A DNA stretch of 64,000 bases from the NCBI RefSeq assembly GCF_010894455.1, contig NZ_JAAIXY010000010.1, positions 236,940 through 300,939 on the forward strand. Reading direction: 5' to 3'. This DNA is from Myxococcus eversor (GTDB lineage Bacteria > Myxococcota > Myxococcia > Myxococcales > Myxococcaceae). Positions 49,401 to 57,402 of the stretch are shown here, piece by piece. The notes under the pieces were generated by a model that worked only from the letters and a program-made list of their open reading frames with translations, had not been told where the DNA came from and made no database searches. The stretch's first letter is position 1. Every line of letters begins with the position of its first letter. A program made the position numbers and the translations under genes.

Positions 49401-51036
49401 CGGACGGAGCGGGCGACGGGGGCATCCCGAAGTCCACGTCGCCGAAGTCCACCGAGGGGTTGAAGGACGCGGGCGGGGGCGGCGCGGCGGGAGGGGGCGG
49501 CTCGGCGAAGTCGAGGCTGAAGTCCGGCACCGGCGCGGAGCCGAAGTCCGCGTTGAACGCGGGCGTGGGCGGCGCGGCGAAGTCGAACGACAGGTCCTGG
49601 GACTGCGCGGCGGGCGACGGCAGGTCCGAGAAGTCCATCGCCTGCGCGGCGGGCGACGGCAGGTCCGAGAAGTCCATCCCTCCGCCCGTGGGCGGCGGCG
49701 GCAGCGCGAACGGGTCCTCGCCCGCGGGCACGGGCAGCTCGGCGAAGTCGAACGACGGCCCCCCCGAAGGCGGAGGCGGCAGGGCGAAGGGGTCCTCCTC
49801 CATCGGCGCCTGCGCGTACGCGGGCGGCGGGGGCAGGGCGAAGGGGTCCGCATCCACCGGAGGCAGGGCGAAGGGGTCCTCTTCCATCGGCGCCTGCGCG
49901 TACGCGGGCGGCGGAGGCAGGGCGAAGGGGTTCTCCTCCACTGGCGGATAGGCGGCCTGGACGGGGCTCGGCGTGGGCGGCAGCGCGAAGGCGGTGGCCT
50001 CGCCGCTCGGCGTCTCGACGTCGAAGGCGAACGGATCCGCCTCCGCTTGGGGCTGCGCGGGCACGGGCAGCGAGTCGTCGGAGAAGTCGAAGTCGCGCGC
50101 GGTGCCCGTCACGTCGGGCATATCGACGGGGCCCTGCGCCAGGTCCACCGGCGGCGCCAGCGAGTCGTCGTCGGAGAAGTCGAAGTCGCGGTTGGACTTG
50201 GGCTCGGGAGGCGCGGCGGCGGGCCGGGCGGCCTCGCGGAACGCGGCGTTCGGCAGCGGAATGGCCACGACGCGCGTCACGTCCTGGCGGACGGGAGGCT
50301 CCACGTCGTCGAAGCCCTCGCTGAAGGGGTCCGCCGCGCCGGGGAGCGGAATGGCGCCGGACGACGACGCGACGCCCGGAAGCGGAATGGCCCCGGAGTC
50401 GAAAGGCATCGCCGCGCCAGGCAGGGGAATGGCATCGCCGCCAGCGCTCGGGTCGAAGCTGAAGTCGTCTTGTGGCGCCGCACCCGGGAGCGGAATCGCG
50501 CCCGCGTCGTAGCCGAAGCCGTCGGACTGGGGCGCCGCGCCCGGGAGCGGAATCGCGCCGGAGTCATAGCCGAAGCCGTCGTCGACCTGGGGCGCCGCGC
50601 CCGGGAGCGGAATCGCGCCCGCGTCGTAGCCGAAGCCATCGTCGACTTGTGGCGCCGCGCCCGGGAGCGGAATCGCGCCCGCGTCGTAGCCGAAGTCGTT
50701 GGAGCGTGGCGCCGCGCCGGGGAGCGGGATGGCGTCGTGCCCCAGGGAGATGGCGCCCGAGGGAGCCGCGCCGGGGAGGGGAATCGCGATGGCGCCCGAC
50801 GGGGCCGCGCCCGGAAGGGGAATCGCGGCGGCGCTCGGCGCGGACGAGACGGAGCCCGGCAGCGGAATGGCGGCGGCCGACGGAGCAGGCGCGGCAGGGG
50901 CCGCTGCGCTCACTCCCTCCGGACGGATGGGGAAGGTGGTCTGGCACCGGGCGCACTTGAGCTTCGCGCCACCCGGGGGGATCCGCTTGTCATCGATGTT
51001 GTAATTCGTCTGGCAAGACGGGCAGGAGACTTTCAT
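46471..51036 (-). CDS. Giant GltJ/AgmK-like protein: zinc ribbon, AIPLPG repeats, GYF-like domain, TM segment, TPR array
   Basis: 1521 residues. An N-terminal MJ0042-type zinc ribbon has Cys5, Cys8, Cys28 and Cys31. About residues 55-268 contain eleven AIPLPG motifs plus one AIPLPN, and to about 590 the chain is a Pro/Asp/Phe-rich low-complexity region with PFALPPPP and FDFSD repeats. A GYF_2-like domain follows near 602-665 (HVRRRSGKVFGPFDEGVVVK, EQWSAIGTIPTF), one TM segment near 727-748 and, to the end, about fifteen TPRs. The cytoplasmic half resembles GltJ (AgmX) and the periplasmic half AgmK/GltI of the gliding machine. It is transcribed alone toward serS. Confidence 0.85.
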   Translation of the reverse strand: MKVSCPSCQTNYNIDDKRIPPGGAKLKCARCQTTFPIRPEGVSAAAPAAPAPSAAAIPLPGSVSSAPSAAAIPLPGAAPSGAIAIPLPGAAPSGAISLGHDAIPLPGAAPRSNDFGYDAGAIPLPGAAPQVDDGFGYDAGAIPLPGAAPQVDDGFGYDSGAIPLPGAAPQSDGFGYDAGAIPLPGAAPQDDFSFDPSAGGDAIPLPGAAMPFDSGAIPLPGVASSSGAIPLPGAADPFSEGFDDVEPPVRQDVTRVVAIPLPNAAFREAARPAAAPPEPKSNRDFDFSDDDSLAPPVDLAQGPVDMPDVTGTARDFDFSDDSLPVPAQPQAEADPFAFDVETPSGEATAFALPPTPSPVQAAYPPVEENPFALPPPPAYAQAPMEEDPFALPPVDADPFALPPPPAYAQAPMEEDPFALPPPPSGGPSFDFAELPVPAGEDPFALPPPPTGGGMDFSDLPSPAAQAMDFSDLPSPAAQSQDLSFDFAAPPTPAFNADFGSAPVPDFSLDFAEPPPPAAPPPPASFNPSVDFGDVDFGMPPSPAPSAGVPDSLEFDPTARPGDDLEADLSDPLPPPPNAGPADGLEMLSFIDDAAGRETGQAGAKVRRFHVRRRSGKVFGPFDEGVVVKMLEDGQLLGNEDVSLDSEQWSAIGTIPTFATAIQRLMEGPSKVVAAAPVATASDTEAPRADPGGTQANMRRLEQLYEGRMAAVSVVDRSGADAKIKKRIPMFIAAGVAVLLLGIGVGTEFGTRYGAFGRRALFPARVSDGSPQAELVNQARQALLQDTFASYKQAHTLSAQALQEKEYPAVRSLWCQSVYYLQRKYAAADMADMSRCRDAMEDIALLGEKDVDVIKVAASLALTSRQADAALTPLLDAYSREANQADLELAFLVAEAQAMKRDQNSAIETLKKVLAADPKSAKAHHALGNLHQAAGRADDAAASYAAALEADRKHAASAVELAAVQLLVRKDAEKGTQSIDEALAEDVQSALGPAELARARGLKGVALFHQHKPKEAEAELKSAMEKDPQSDFLKAQLAHVMRAQRNYEGALPLYTALASEESDNLEYADGHITSLVMTGKMQAALDAVQKASGQFPNEARIAYLYGRIEDALDKLSEAEGHYKRAIAADAALVEANLYLGRFYLRQRRNAEARTQLEQAATKAPEHAGVRSGLGELALAENNALLGQQEFERAVQLDPNLADAHLGLSRVALLNGDLEKAQTEANRALELDPHLLKDGRLQRGIVLWRLGKLDEAVAELEKAKAEDPRSTTIPITLGAVLLERGELPSAESNLGLALSNEPSNHEALYYLGLVKAKRLEFTQAMDAMRKAVERAPKRPDYHYAYGVILRDAKNLPDAMREWNTAVTLDPANADAHEALGHAHLENGEFDEAIASFEDSLKADPRRTRVLGSIGDAYFNAARWNDAIKRYQTALKADAKLTHVYYKVARAFTEQAQHAKAIDWYRKASSVEPENPMTYYYLGFAYKEKNKRREAVQAFKDYLVKKPDATDKKDIEEEIYDLQN
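50235..50871 (-). repeat. Repeat region encoding AIPLPG motifs
   Basis: Imperfect repeats, about 60 bases apart in the middle part, encode GAIPLPGAAPQ followed by a DDGFGYD-like acidic-aromatic segment. Twelve AIPLP motifs are present in total. The repeats lie between the zinc ribbon and the GYF-like domain of the giant protein. Confidence 0.85.
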
Positions 51037-51233
51037 GGGGTTCCTTCGACGGGACCGGCGCGCGCAGGCTACCAGAGGCGTTTCCAGCCCGGAAAGAACG
51101 CGCCAGCCCGCAGTAGAAGCGGTCCCCCCCTTTACTCCCGAGCGGCCGGCCGAGGGGGCTTGAGAATTCGCGCCCCTGGCACGGCGGGTTCGGCTCCCCC
51201 CTCACTGGGCGGAGGTGGTAGGACCGACCCGGT

Positions 51234-52550
51234 ATGGAACCCATCGTCATCCTGGGAGCGGGGCTCGCGGGTCTGTCCACCGCCCATTTCCTCCAGAAGC
51301 CCTGGCGCCTCATCGAAAAGTCGGACCGGGTCGGCGGCCTCATCAAGACCGAGGTCATCGATGGGTGTTATTTCGACCCCACCGGCCACTGGCTCCACCT
51401 GCGGGACGCCGAAATCCAGGAGCTGGTGAACACGCGCTGGCTGCCGGGGCAGATGGTCCGCATCCAGCGCAAGGCGGGCATCTTCACGCGCGGCGTCTTC
51501 ACGCGCTTTCCGTACCAGGTGAACACCCACGGGCTGCCGCCGGACGTCGTCGCGGAGAACCTGGTCGGCTACGTGGAGGCCATCTACGGCGAGAAGGGCC
51601 GCGCGCTGCGGGAGCGGGAGCCTCGCGACTTCGAGGAGTTCATCCTCCGCTACATGGGCGAGGGCTTCGCGAAGAACTTCATGGTGCCCTACAACCAGAA
51701 GCTCTGGACGGTGCACCCGCGCGAGCTGTCCGCCGCCTGGGTGGGGCGCTTCGTGCCTCGGCCCTCCCTCAAGGAAGTGGTGGACGGAGCGCTCGGCGCC
51801 GGCAGCGATGCCGTGGGCTACAACGCGTCCTTCGTCTACCCGCGCGAGGGCGGCATCGAGAGTCTGGCGCGCGCCATGCTGCGAGACTTGAAGGGCGGCG
51901 AGCTGAGCGTCCGCACCGAGCCCACCTCCATCGACTGGAAGGCGCGCAAGGTGGAGCTGTCCGACGGCAGGACGCTGTCCTATTCGGGGCTGGTGTCCAC
52001 CGTGTCGCTGCCGGGGCTGGTGAAGCTGCTGGCCCAGGGCGCCTCGGGTGTTCCCGACGAAGTCGTCGCCGCCGCGAAGCGTCTGCGCGCCACCACCGTC
52101 ACCTACGTCGCCGTGGCCGCCAAGGGCGCCAACCGTCAGCCCTGGCATTGGATCTACCTGCCGGAGCCGGAGTTCCACACGTACCGCATCGGCTCGCCCT
52201 CGGCGGTGTACGACGCGCTGGCGCCCAAGGACACCGCGACGTTCTACGTGGAGTACAGCCACCACGGCGAGCTGTCCCCGGCCGCCGCGGAGAAGTACGC
52301 CGTGGAGGACCTGCTGCGCTCGCAGATGATCCACTCCGCGGACGACGTCCTCTTCGCCCAGGCCCGGGAGATTCCCCACGCCTACGTCCTCTATGACGAC
52401 GCCTACGGGCCCGCGAAGGCGGAAATCCTCCGTTTCCTGGAGCACGCGGGCATCCTCACGGCGGGCCGGTATGGCCAGTGGGAGTACTCGTCCATGGAGG
52501 ACGCCCTCCTCGGCGGGCGGGCGTGTGCCCGGACGCTGAACGACGGCTGA
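51234..52550 (+). CDS. FAD-dependent amine-oxidase/UDP-galactopyranose-mutase-like protein
   Basis: 438 residues starting VILGAGLAGLSTAHFLQKP (FAD Rossmann motif) with DRVGGLIKTEVIDGCYFDPT and HWLHLRD next. An inner segment YNASFVYPREGGIESLARAM resembles the UDP-galactopyranose mutase and protoporphyrinogen-oxidase superfamily used in lipopolysaccharide and glycan pathways. The C-terminal GRYGQWEYSSMEDALLGGRA completes the FAD site. It is the first of three rightward genes followed by a GT2 glycosyltransferase and a polysaccharide deacetylase, so a sugar-nucleotide or lipid-linked glycan role is favoured over haem synthesis. Confidence 0.8.
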   Translation: MEPIVILGAGLAGLSTAHFLQKPWRLIEKSDRVGGLIKTEVIDGCYFDPTGHWLHLRDAEIQELVNTRWLPGQMVRIQRKAGIFTRGVFTRFPYQVNTHGLPPDVVAENLVGYVEAIYGEKGRALREREPRDFEEFILRYMGEGFAKNFMVPYNQKLWTVHPRELSAAWVGRFVPRPSLKEVVDGALGAGSDAVGYNASFVYPREGGIESLARAMLRDLKGGELSVRTEPTSIDWKARKVELSDGRTLSYSGLVSTVSLPGLVKLLAQGASGVPDEVVAAAKRLRATTVTYVAVAAKGANRQPWHWIYLPEPEFHTYRIGSPSAVYDALAPKDTATFYVEYSHHGELSPAAAEKYAVEDLLRSQMIHSADDVLFAQAREIPHAYVLYDDAYGPAKAEILRFLEHAGILTAGRYGQWEYSSMEDALLGGRACARTLNDG

Positions 52551-52641
52551 CGAAGTCGAGCCGCGCCGCGTCGCATCTTGTCGACGGGTGGCGCGGGGCG
52601 TGCTAGGCGGACCGGACCGTCGCTTGCCCGGACCTGATTCC

Positions 52642-53352
52642 ATGGCACCGCACCTGTCCGTCGTCATCCCAGTCTATAACGAGGAGTCCATCATCACCTC
52701 GGCGGCGGACGAGCTCCGCCAGGGGTTGGATGCGCGCGGCCTCGACTACGAAATCATCTTCGCGGAGAACGGCTCCCGGGACGCCACGCCGCGGATTCTC
52801 GACGAGCTGTGCGCGAAGCACCCGCGCCTGCGCTGGTTCCATTCGGAGCGCCCCAACTACGGCGTCGCCCTCAAGGCCGGCATCCTCATGGCCCGGGGCA
52901 CCTACGTCGTCTGCGACGAAATCGACCTCTGCGACCTCACCTTCTACGACGCCGCGCTGCCGCGTCTGGAGCGGGGCGATGCGGACATGGTCATCGGCTC
53001 CAAGGCGGCCAAGGGCGCCAGTGACCAGCGCCCCCTCATCCGCCGCGCGGCCACCCGCGTGCACAACAAGCTCCTGAAGGTGACGCTGGGCTTCAAGGGC
53101 ACGGACACGCACGGACTCAAGGCGTTCCGCCGCGAGGCGCTCCTGCCCGTCATCCACAAGTGCGTGGTGGACATGGACGTGTTCGCCAGCGAGTTCGTCA
53201 TCCGCGCCTGGCGCGAGGGGCTCAACGTGATGGAAATCCCCATCCAGCTCCACGAGAAGCGCCAGCCGTCCATCCACCTCTTCAAGCGCGTGCCCAACGT
53301 GCTCAAGAACGTGGGCAAGCTGTTCTACGTCATCCGCGTTCGCGGCACCTGA
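52642..53352 (+). CDS. Family 2 glycosyltransferase (DPM1/polyprenyl-phosphate type)
   Basis: 236 residues from the ATG giving APHLSVVIPVYNEESIITSA, the GT-A nucleotide-binding start, followed by FAENGSRDATPRIL and YVVCDEIDLCDLTFYD in the D-x-D region, and KAFRREALLPVIHKCVVDMD further on. It has no C-terminal membrane segments, like DPM1-type soluble enzymes. The acceptor is probably polyprenyl phosphate or a surface glycan. It is the second gene of the trio and lies 19 bases before the deacetylase start. Confidence 0.85.
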   Translation: MAPHLSVVIPVYNEESIITSAADELRQGLDARGLDYEIIFAENGSRDATPRILDELCAKHPRLRWFHSERPNYGVALKAGILMARGTYVVCDEIDLCDLTFYDAALPRLERGDADMVIGSKAAKGASDQRPLIRRAATRVHNKLLKVTLGFKGTDTHGLKAFRREALLPVIHKCVVDMDVFASEFVIRAWREGLNVMEIPIQLHEKRQPSIHLFKRVPNVLKNVGKLFYVIRVRGT

Positions 53353-53371
53353 GCGGGGGAGGGCGCGCACC

Positions 53372-54310
53372 GTGAGGCTGGCGTCCATCTCCGTCGACCT
53401 CGACTCGCTGCCGCACTACTGCCGCATCCATGGCCTGCCGGAGTCGCTGCTGGATGCGCGCGCCCGCTCCCTCGTGCATGCGGTGGCGGTGCCTCGCTTC
53501 CGCGAGCTGCTCGACACGCTCGGCGCGCCGGGCACCTTCTTCGCCATCGGCGAGGACCTGGAGGCGGACCCGGTTGCCTCCGCGGGCATGTGCGCGGCCC
53601 ATGAAGCGGGCATCGAGGTGGCGAGCCACAGCCACGCCCATGACTACGCCCTCACGCGCCGGGGCCCCGCCGCCATCCTGGAGGACCTGCGTCGCGCGGA
53701 CGCGGCCATCCTCGCGGCCACGGGGGCCCGTCCGGAGGGCTTCCGCGCGCCGGGCTACACGCTGAACGCGGACCTGTACGCGGCCACGGTGGAGTTGGGC
53801 TACCGGTATGGCTCGTCCGCCTTTCCCGCCGCGCCGTACTACGCGGCCAAGGCGGCGGTGATGGGCGCGCTGTCGCTCCTGGGGCGTCCGTCCCGCTCGG
53901 TGCTCGACACGCCGGCCGTGCTGTTCGCGCCTCGCAAGCCATACCGCCCGGACCCGGCGCGGCCCTACCGACGGGGAGCGGGCCCGGTGCTGGAGCTGCC
54001 CATGGCGGTGACACCCGCCCTGCGCTTTCCGTTCATCGGGACGTTCGCCACCACGCTGCCGCTGCGCACCCTGCGCGGGGCGTGGCGCTCCTGCCGTCGC
54101 GATGCGTTCTTCAACTTCGAGTTGCACGGCGTGGACGTGCTGGACGCGACGGATGGGATTCCCGACGTGCTCGTCCGCCAGCAGCGGGACTTGCGCGTCG
54201 GCGCGACTCAGAAGCTTGAGCGGCTGCGCGAAATCTTCGGCTGGCTGAAGTCCGAGTGCGACGTCGTCACGCTGCGCGACGCGGCCGGGCGGCTGTCCGC
54301 CACGTTGTGA
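53372..54310 (+). CDS. Polysaccharide deacetylase-family protein (NodB-like)
   Basis: 312 residues from a GTG preceded by GGGGGAGGG. NodB motifs: motif 1 SVDLDSLPHY (Asp), then TFFAIGEDLE, motif 2 ASHSHAHDYAL with the metal-binding H-x-x-x-H, and motif 3 GFRAPGYTLN. A cytoplasmic location is suggested by absence of a signal peptide. It probably de-N-acetylates a lipid-linked or polymeric sugar made by the two upstream genes. It converges on the leftward lipase-like gene with three bases between stops. Confidence 0.85.
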   Translation: MRLASISVDLDSLPHYCRIHGLPESLLDARARSLVHAVAVPRFRELLDTLGAPGTFFAIGEDLEADPVASAGMCAAHEAGIEVASHSHAHDYALTRRGPAAILEDLRRADAAILAATGARPEGFRAPGYTLNADLYAATVELGYRYGSSAFPAAPYYAAKAAVMGALSLLGRPSRSVLDTPAVLFAPRKPYRPDPARPYRRGAGPVLELPMAVTPALRFPFIGTFATTLPLRTLRGAWRSCRRDAFFNFELHGVDVLDATDGIPDVLVRQQRDLRVGATQKLERLREIFGWLKSECDVVTLRDAAGRLSATL

Positions 54311-54313
54311 GCG

Positions 54314-55021
54314 CTACCGGGCCACCGACGGCGAGCCGAGCACTTCCACCACCGAGTCCAGCACGCGCGAGTCCGTGAGCATCCACGGGTGGAGCAGCAC
54401 GGGAAACCTGCGCTCGCTGGCGCCCGGGAGTCGTGAGCTGGAGGCGGGGAGGATGGTCAAATCCCACGGCGTCCAGAAGCTGTGCACCTCCGTGCTGCCC
54501 CAGGGCCGAGGGTCTTTCTGGAGCGCTCGCAACAGCCTGCTGCCTGGCCTCATCTGCGACACGCCCTTGCCTCGTCCCAGGAACGCCAGCCCCGTGCCCG
54601 CGTGGGGGCCGGAGATGGAGATGAAGCGCCGCACCACCAGCCGCCCGCCGAGCAACTGCACCCAGTAGCGCGTGACGAGCGCCCCCATGCTGAAGCCCAC
54701 CACGTCCACGCGGCGGGCGCCGGTGCGTGCGCGCAGGGCCTCGGCCTCGCGGGCCACCTGCCGGGCCAGGGTGGGAATCCCCTCACTGCCGTTGTTGGGG
54801 ACCAGGGAGATGGCGTGGACGTGGGGCCAACCCGCCTGCTCCAACCGGGCGCGCAGCAGGTCGAAGGCGCTGGCGTCGTCGCCGATGCCATGGACGAGCA
54901 GCACCGGCGCGCGCTGCTCCACCGGCGCCAGGCGGGGCGCGGACACGGCGACCGAGGCGGCCGTCACCGCGCACCCCGAGAAGAGCCAGGCCAGGCCCAG
55001 CACGACGAGCAGCTCACGCAT
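54314..55021 (-). CDS. Alpha/beta-hydrolase lipase-like lipoprotein
   Basis: 235 residues with lipobox FSGC. The fold markers are VLLVHGIGDDASAFDLLR (oxyanion loop), VDVVGFSMGALVTRYWVQLL with the nucleophile elbow G-F-S-M-G, FWTPWDLTILPASSSRL with the likely acidic residue, and LLHPWMLTD with the catalytic His. It resembles secreted triacylglycerol lipase or PGAP1-like esterases. It lies 79 bases downstream of the DUF2252 gene on the same strand. Confidence 0.85.
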   Translation of the reverse strand: MRELLVVLGLAWLFSGCAVTAASVAVSAPRLAPVEQRAPVLLVHGIGDDASAFDLLRARLEQAGWPHVHAISLVPNNGSEGIPTLARQVAREAEALRARTGARRVDVVGFSMGALVTRYWVQLLGGRLVVRRFISISGPHAGTGLAFLGRGKGVSQMRPGSRLLRALQKDPRPWGSTEVHSFWTPWDLTILPASSSRLPGASERRFPVLLHPWMLTDSRVLDSVVEVLGSPSVAR

Positions 55022-55100
55022 GCGGGGCGAGACATGGCGACGTCACCCCCGCCCGGCACGGGGCCACGGGGGCATTCGTCCACTCGTGGAGGCCCGACGC

Positions 55101-56414
55101 TCAGGTCCCGTCACGCAGTGCACTCCAGTCCGCCCGCACCTGGTCGGCATAGGCCCGAGCGAAGGCCGACAGCCGGCTTGTGGCCACCGCCGCGTCCGAG
55201 CCCACCCAGGCCTCCAGCTTTCGCGCCTGCTCGGGCGTGGAGCCATGGGCCCGTGCCAGGACCTGGCCGGCCTGCGTGAAGACGGAGACCAGGTCCTTCT
55301 TGCCCGTCAGCGCCGCGTCGCCCAGCTTCGCCTTCTCCGGCTCCAACTCGCGCACCAGGAAGGCCCGTCCTCCCATGCGCGTGGCCCCGGTGAGCGGGTT
55401 GGCGTGGCCGGAGAGCCGGCGCTGCGCCTCCACCACCGCGCCGCCATCCGCCGGAGCCGCGGGCGACTCCAGGCTGGGGGCGAGCAGCTCCTTCATCTCC
55501 AGCAGCACCGGCGGCGCCTTCGGGTCCGCCGCGCGCGCCAGCACCCAGTAGCGCTCCAGTCCGTAGCTGCTCCCGCCCGCGTCCAGCCGCTGGGCCACGT
55601 CCAGCACCCGCGGTGGCAGGGCGATGTCCTGCCGTCCCTTCAGCGTGGCCAGGGCGTCCGTCAGCGCGGCCCGGACCTCCCGCTGCTTCTCCGGAGAGAC
55701 GGACTTCAACGTGTCGGAGGTGCGGAAGCTCGCGGCGTCCGGGCCCTGCAGCCGGGCGTGTTTCTTCACCAGGTCTTCCCGCGACGTGTCGTTCGCGTCA
55801 CGAATGAGGTCGTCCACCTTGCCGGAGGCCTCCTGCTTCGTGAGGAACGCCCCGGGGTTCTGTTCGCCTCCGGCGAGCGACTCGAGTGTCGAGAAGTAGG
55901 CGTCCGCGAAGGCCTTGAGGACGACGTCCTGTTCCTTGGAGGACAGCCCGGATTCGCGCGCGGTGAGCACGGCGCTGGTCGCCATGCGCGTCAGGTCCAC
56001 CTCCGGCGAGCCGCGTCCTGCCTGGTCGAAGTCGTTGAGTCCCCACACCGGCTTTCCCTCGGGCCCCCGGAAGGTGCCGAGGTTTCCGACGTGCGCGTCA
56101 CCCACCACTGGGATTCGGGGCGCGGGCCGGTCCACGAGCCGGGCCTCGGCGGCGAAGGGGCCTCTCAGGTCCGCGTGGAAGAGGGCGGGCATCATCCGGA
56201 AGAAGGACGATGGGCTCGCGCGCATCAGCGCCAGCTTCTCCTGGAGGCGCGCGGGAGGCAGGTCCAGCCGCGCATGGAAGTCCTGGCTGAAGGCCACCGC
56301 CTGCTCGGGCGCGCGCCGGAGGGTGGACGCGGAGACGCGGGCGCTGCTGGCGGGCGTCGGGACGGCGGGAGCGGCCTTCGAGGGCGGCGGCGCGGGACGG
56401 GAAGAGATTCGCAT
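55101..56414 (-). CDS. DUF2252 protein (kinase-like fold, unknown function)
   Basis: 437 residues from an ATG with ribosome-binding site AGGAG; the frame is open far upstream but lacks credible protein. The DUF2252 signature appears near residue 100: RIPVVGDAHVGNLGTFRGPE followed by WGLNDFDQAGRGSPEVDLTR, which resembles the catalytic G-D-x-H-x-x-N and D-F-D residues of aminoglycoside-phosphotransferase-type kinases. The substrate is unknown. The first 40 residues are a Pro/Ala/Ser-rich leader. It is divergent from the acyltransferase gene. Confidence 0.8.
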   Translation of the reverse strand: MRISSRPAPPPSKAAPAVPTPASSARVSASTLRRAPEQAVAFSQDFHARLDLPPARLQEKLALMRASPSSFFRMMPALFHADLRGPFAAEARLVDRPAPRIPVVGDAHVGNLGTFRGPEGKPVWGLNDFDQAGRGSPEVDLTRMATSAVLTARESGLSSKEQDVVLKAFADAYFSTLESLAGGEQNPGAFLTKQEASGKVDDLIRDANDTSREDLVKKHARLQGPDAASFRTSDTLKSVSPEKQREVRAALTDALATLKGRQDIALPPRVLDVAQRLDAGGSSYGLERYWVLARAADPKAPPVLLEMKELLAPSLESPAAPADGGAVVEAQRRLSGHANPLTGATRMGGRAFLVRELEPEKAKLGDAALTGKKDLVSVFTQAGQVLARAHGSTPEQARKLEAWVGSDAAVATSRLSAFARAYADQVRADWSALRDGT

Positions 56415-56504
56415 GGGCGTGGGCTCCTGGACGTTATCCCGGATGGACACCGCCAGGTTTCTCCACTCCCGGTACGGGGGCCGGTGGTGTAAAGAACCAG
56501 GGAT

Positions 56505-57359
56505 ATGCTGGAGCGACTCGGCGACCGAGTGAAGAAGGGCCTGCGCGAATGGACCGATCGCCTGGCCAATGACGAGCAGAAACAGCGGATGCTGGCGCTG
56601 CCTCGGCCGGAGAACGAGTACGGGGTAGACCCGTTCGGCTACAACCTCGACTTCAGCCTGTCGGCCGTGGCGCCCTTCCTGTGGCTCTACCGCAACTACT
56701 TCCGCGTGGAGACCTTCGGCATCGAGAAGGTCCCCGCCGGCCGCGTGCTGCTGGTGTCCAACCACTCCGGCCAGCTCCCGCTGGATGGCGCCATGATTGG
56801 CGTCTCGCTGATGCTGGAGGCCAGCCCGCCCCGTGCCATGCGCAGCATGGTGGAGAAGTGGGTGCCGTCGCTGCCGTACGTCTCCACCTTCATGGCGCGC
56901 ATGGGCCAGATTGTCGGCACGCCGGAGAACTGCCGGCGGCTCTTGGAGTCCGACGAGGCCATCCTCGTGTTCCCGGAAGGCTTGCGCGGCATCAACAAGC
57001 TGTGGCCCCAGCGCTACCAGCTCCAGGAGTTCGGCCTGGGCTTCATGCGCCTGGCGCTGGAGACGCGCACCCCGATTGTCCCCGTGGCCGTCGTCGGCGC
57101 CGAGGAGCAGGCCCCCGCGCTGATGGACCTCAAGCCGGTGGCGAAGCTGCTCGGCTTCCCGTCCTTCCCCGTCACTCCCACGGGCCTGCCCTTCCCGCTG
57201 CCCACCAAGTACCGCATCTATTACGGCGACCCGATGCACTTCACCGGACGCCCGGACGATGAGGACAGCGAGCTGGACAAGAAGGTGCGCACCGTGAAGG
57301 CCTCGATTCAGTCCATGCTCCACCAGGGCCTCAAGGAGCGTCGCGGGGTGTTCTGGTGA
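56505..57359 (+). CDS. PlsC-like lysophospholipid acyltransferase
   Basis: 284 residues with the acyltransferase motif VLLVSNHSGQLPLDGAMI. Here six residues rather than the usual four separate His and Asp, as in the variant NHSGxLPxDG subgroup. ILVFPEGLRGINK is the second glycerol-phosphate-binding motif and TPIVPVAVVGAEEQAP the third. No clear TM helix besides a hydrophobic stretch near residue 55. Family enzymes transfer acyl chains to lysophosphatidic acid or related lipids. An SDR-family gene follows after 43 bases on the same strand, suggesting co-transcription. Confidence 0.85.
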   Translation: MLERLGDRVKKGLREWTDRLANDEQKQRMLALPRPENEYGVDPFGYNLDFSLSAVAPFLWLYRNYFRVETFGIEKVPAGRVLLVSNHSGQLPLDGAMIGVSLMLEASPPRAMRSMVEKWVPSLPYVSTFMARMGQIVGTPENCRRLLESDEAILVFPEGLRGINKLWPQRYQLQEFGLGFMRLALETRTPIVPVAVVGAEEQAPALMDLKPVAKLLGFPSFPVTPTGLPFPLPTKYRIYYGDPMHFTGRPDDEDSELDKKVRTVKASIQSMLHQGLKERRGVFW

Positions 57360-57402
57360 GCGCCCGCGTCCAACAAGCTGACGCTGTCATGAGGCTCGCA
57401 CC

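Noticed and set aside
46672..51429. Very long plus-strand open frame (1585 codons) opposite the giant TPR gene
   Set aside because: It is the antisense mirror of a GC-rich gene. Its product is Arg/Gly/His/Val-rich without domains, and the minus-strand frame has clear zinc-ribbon and TPR motifs.
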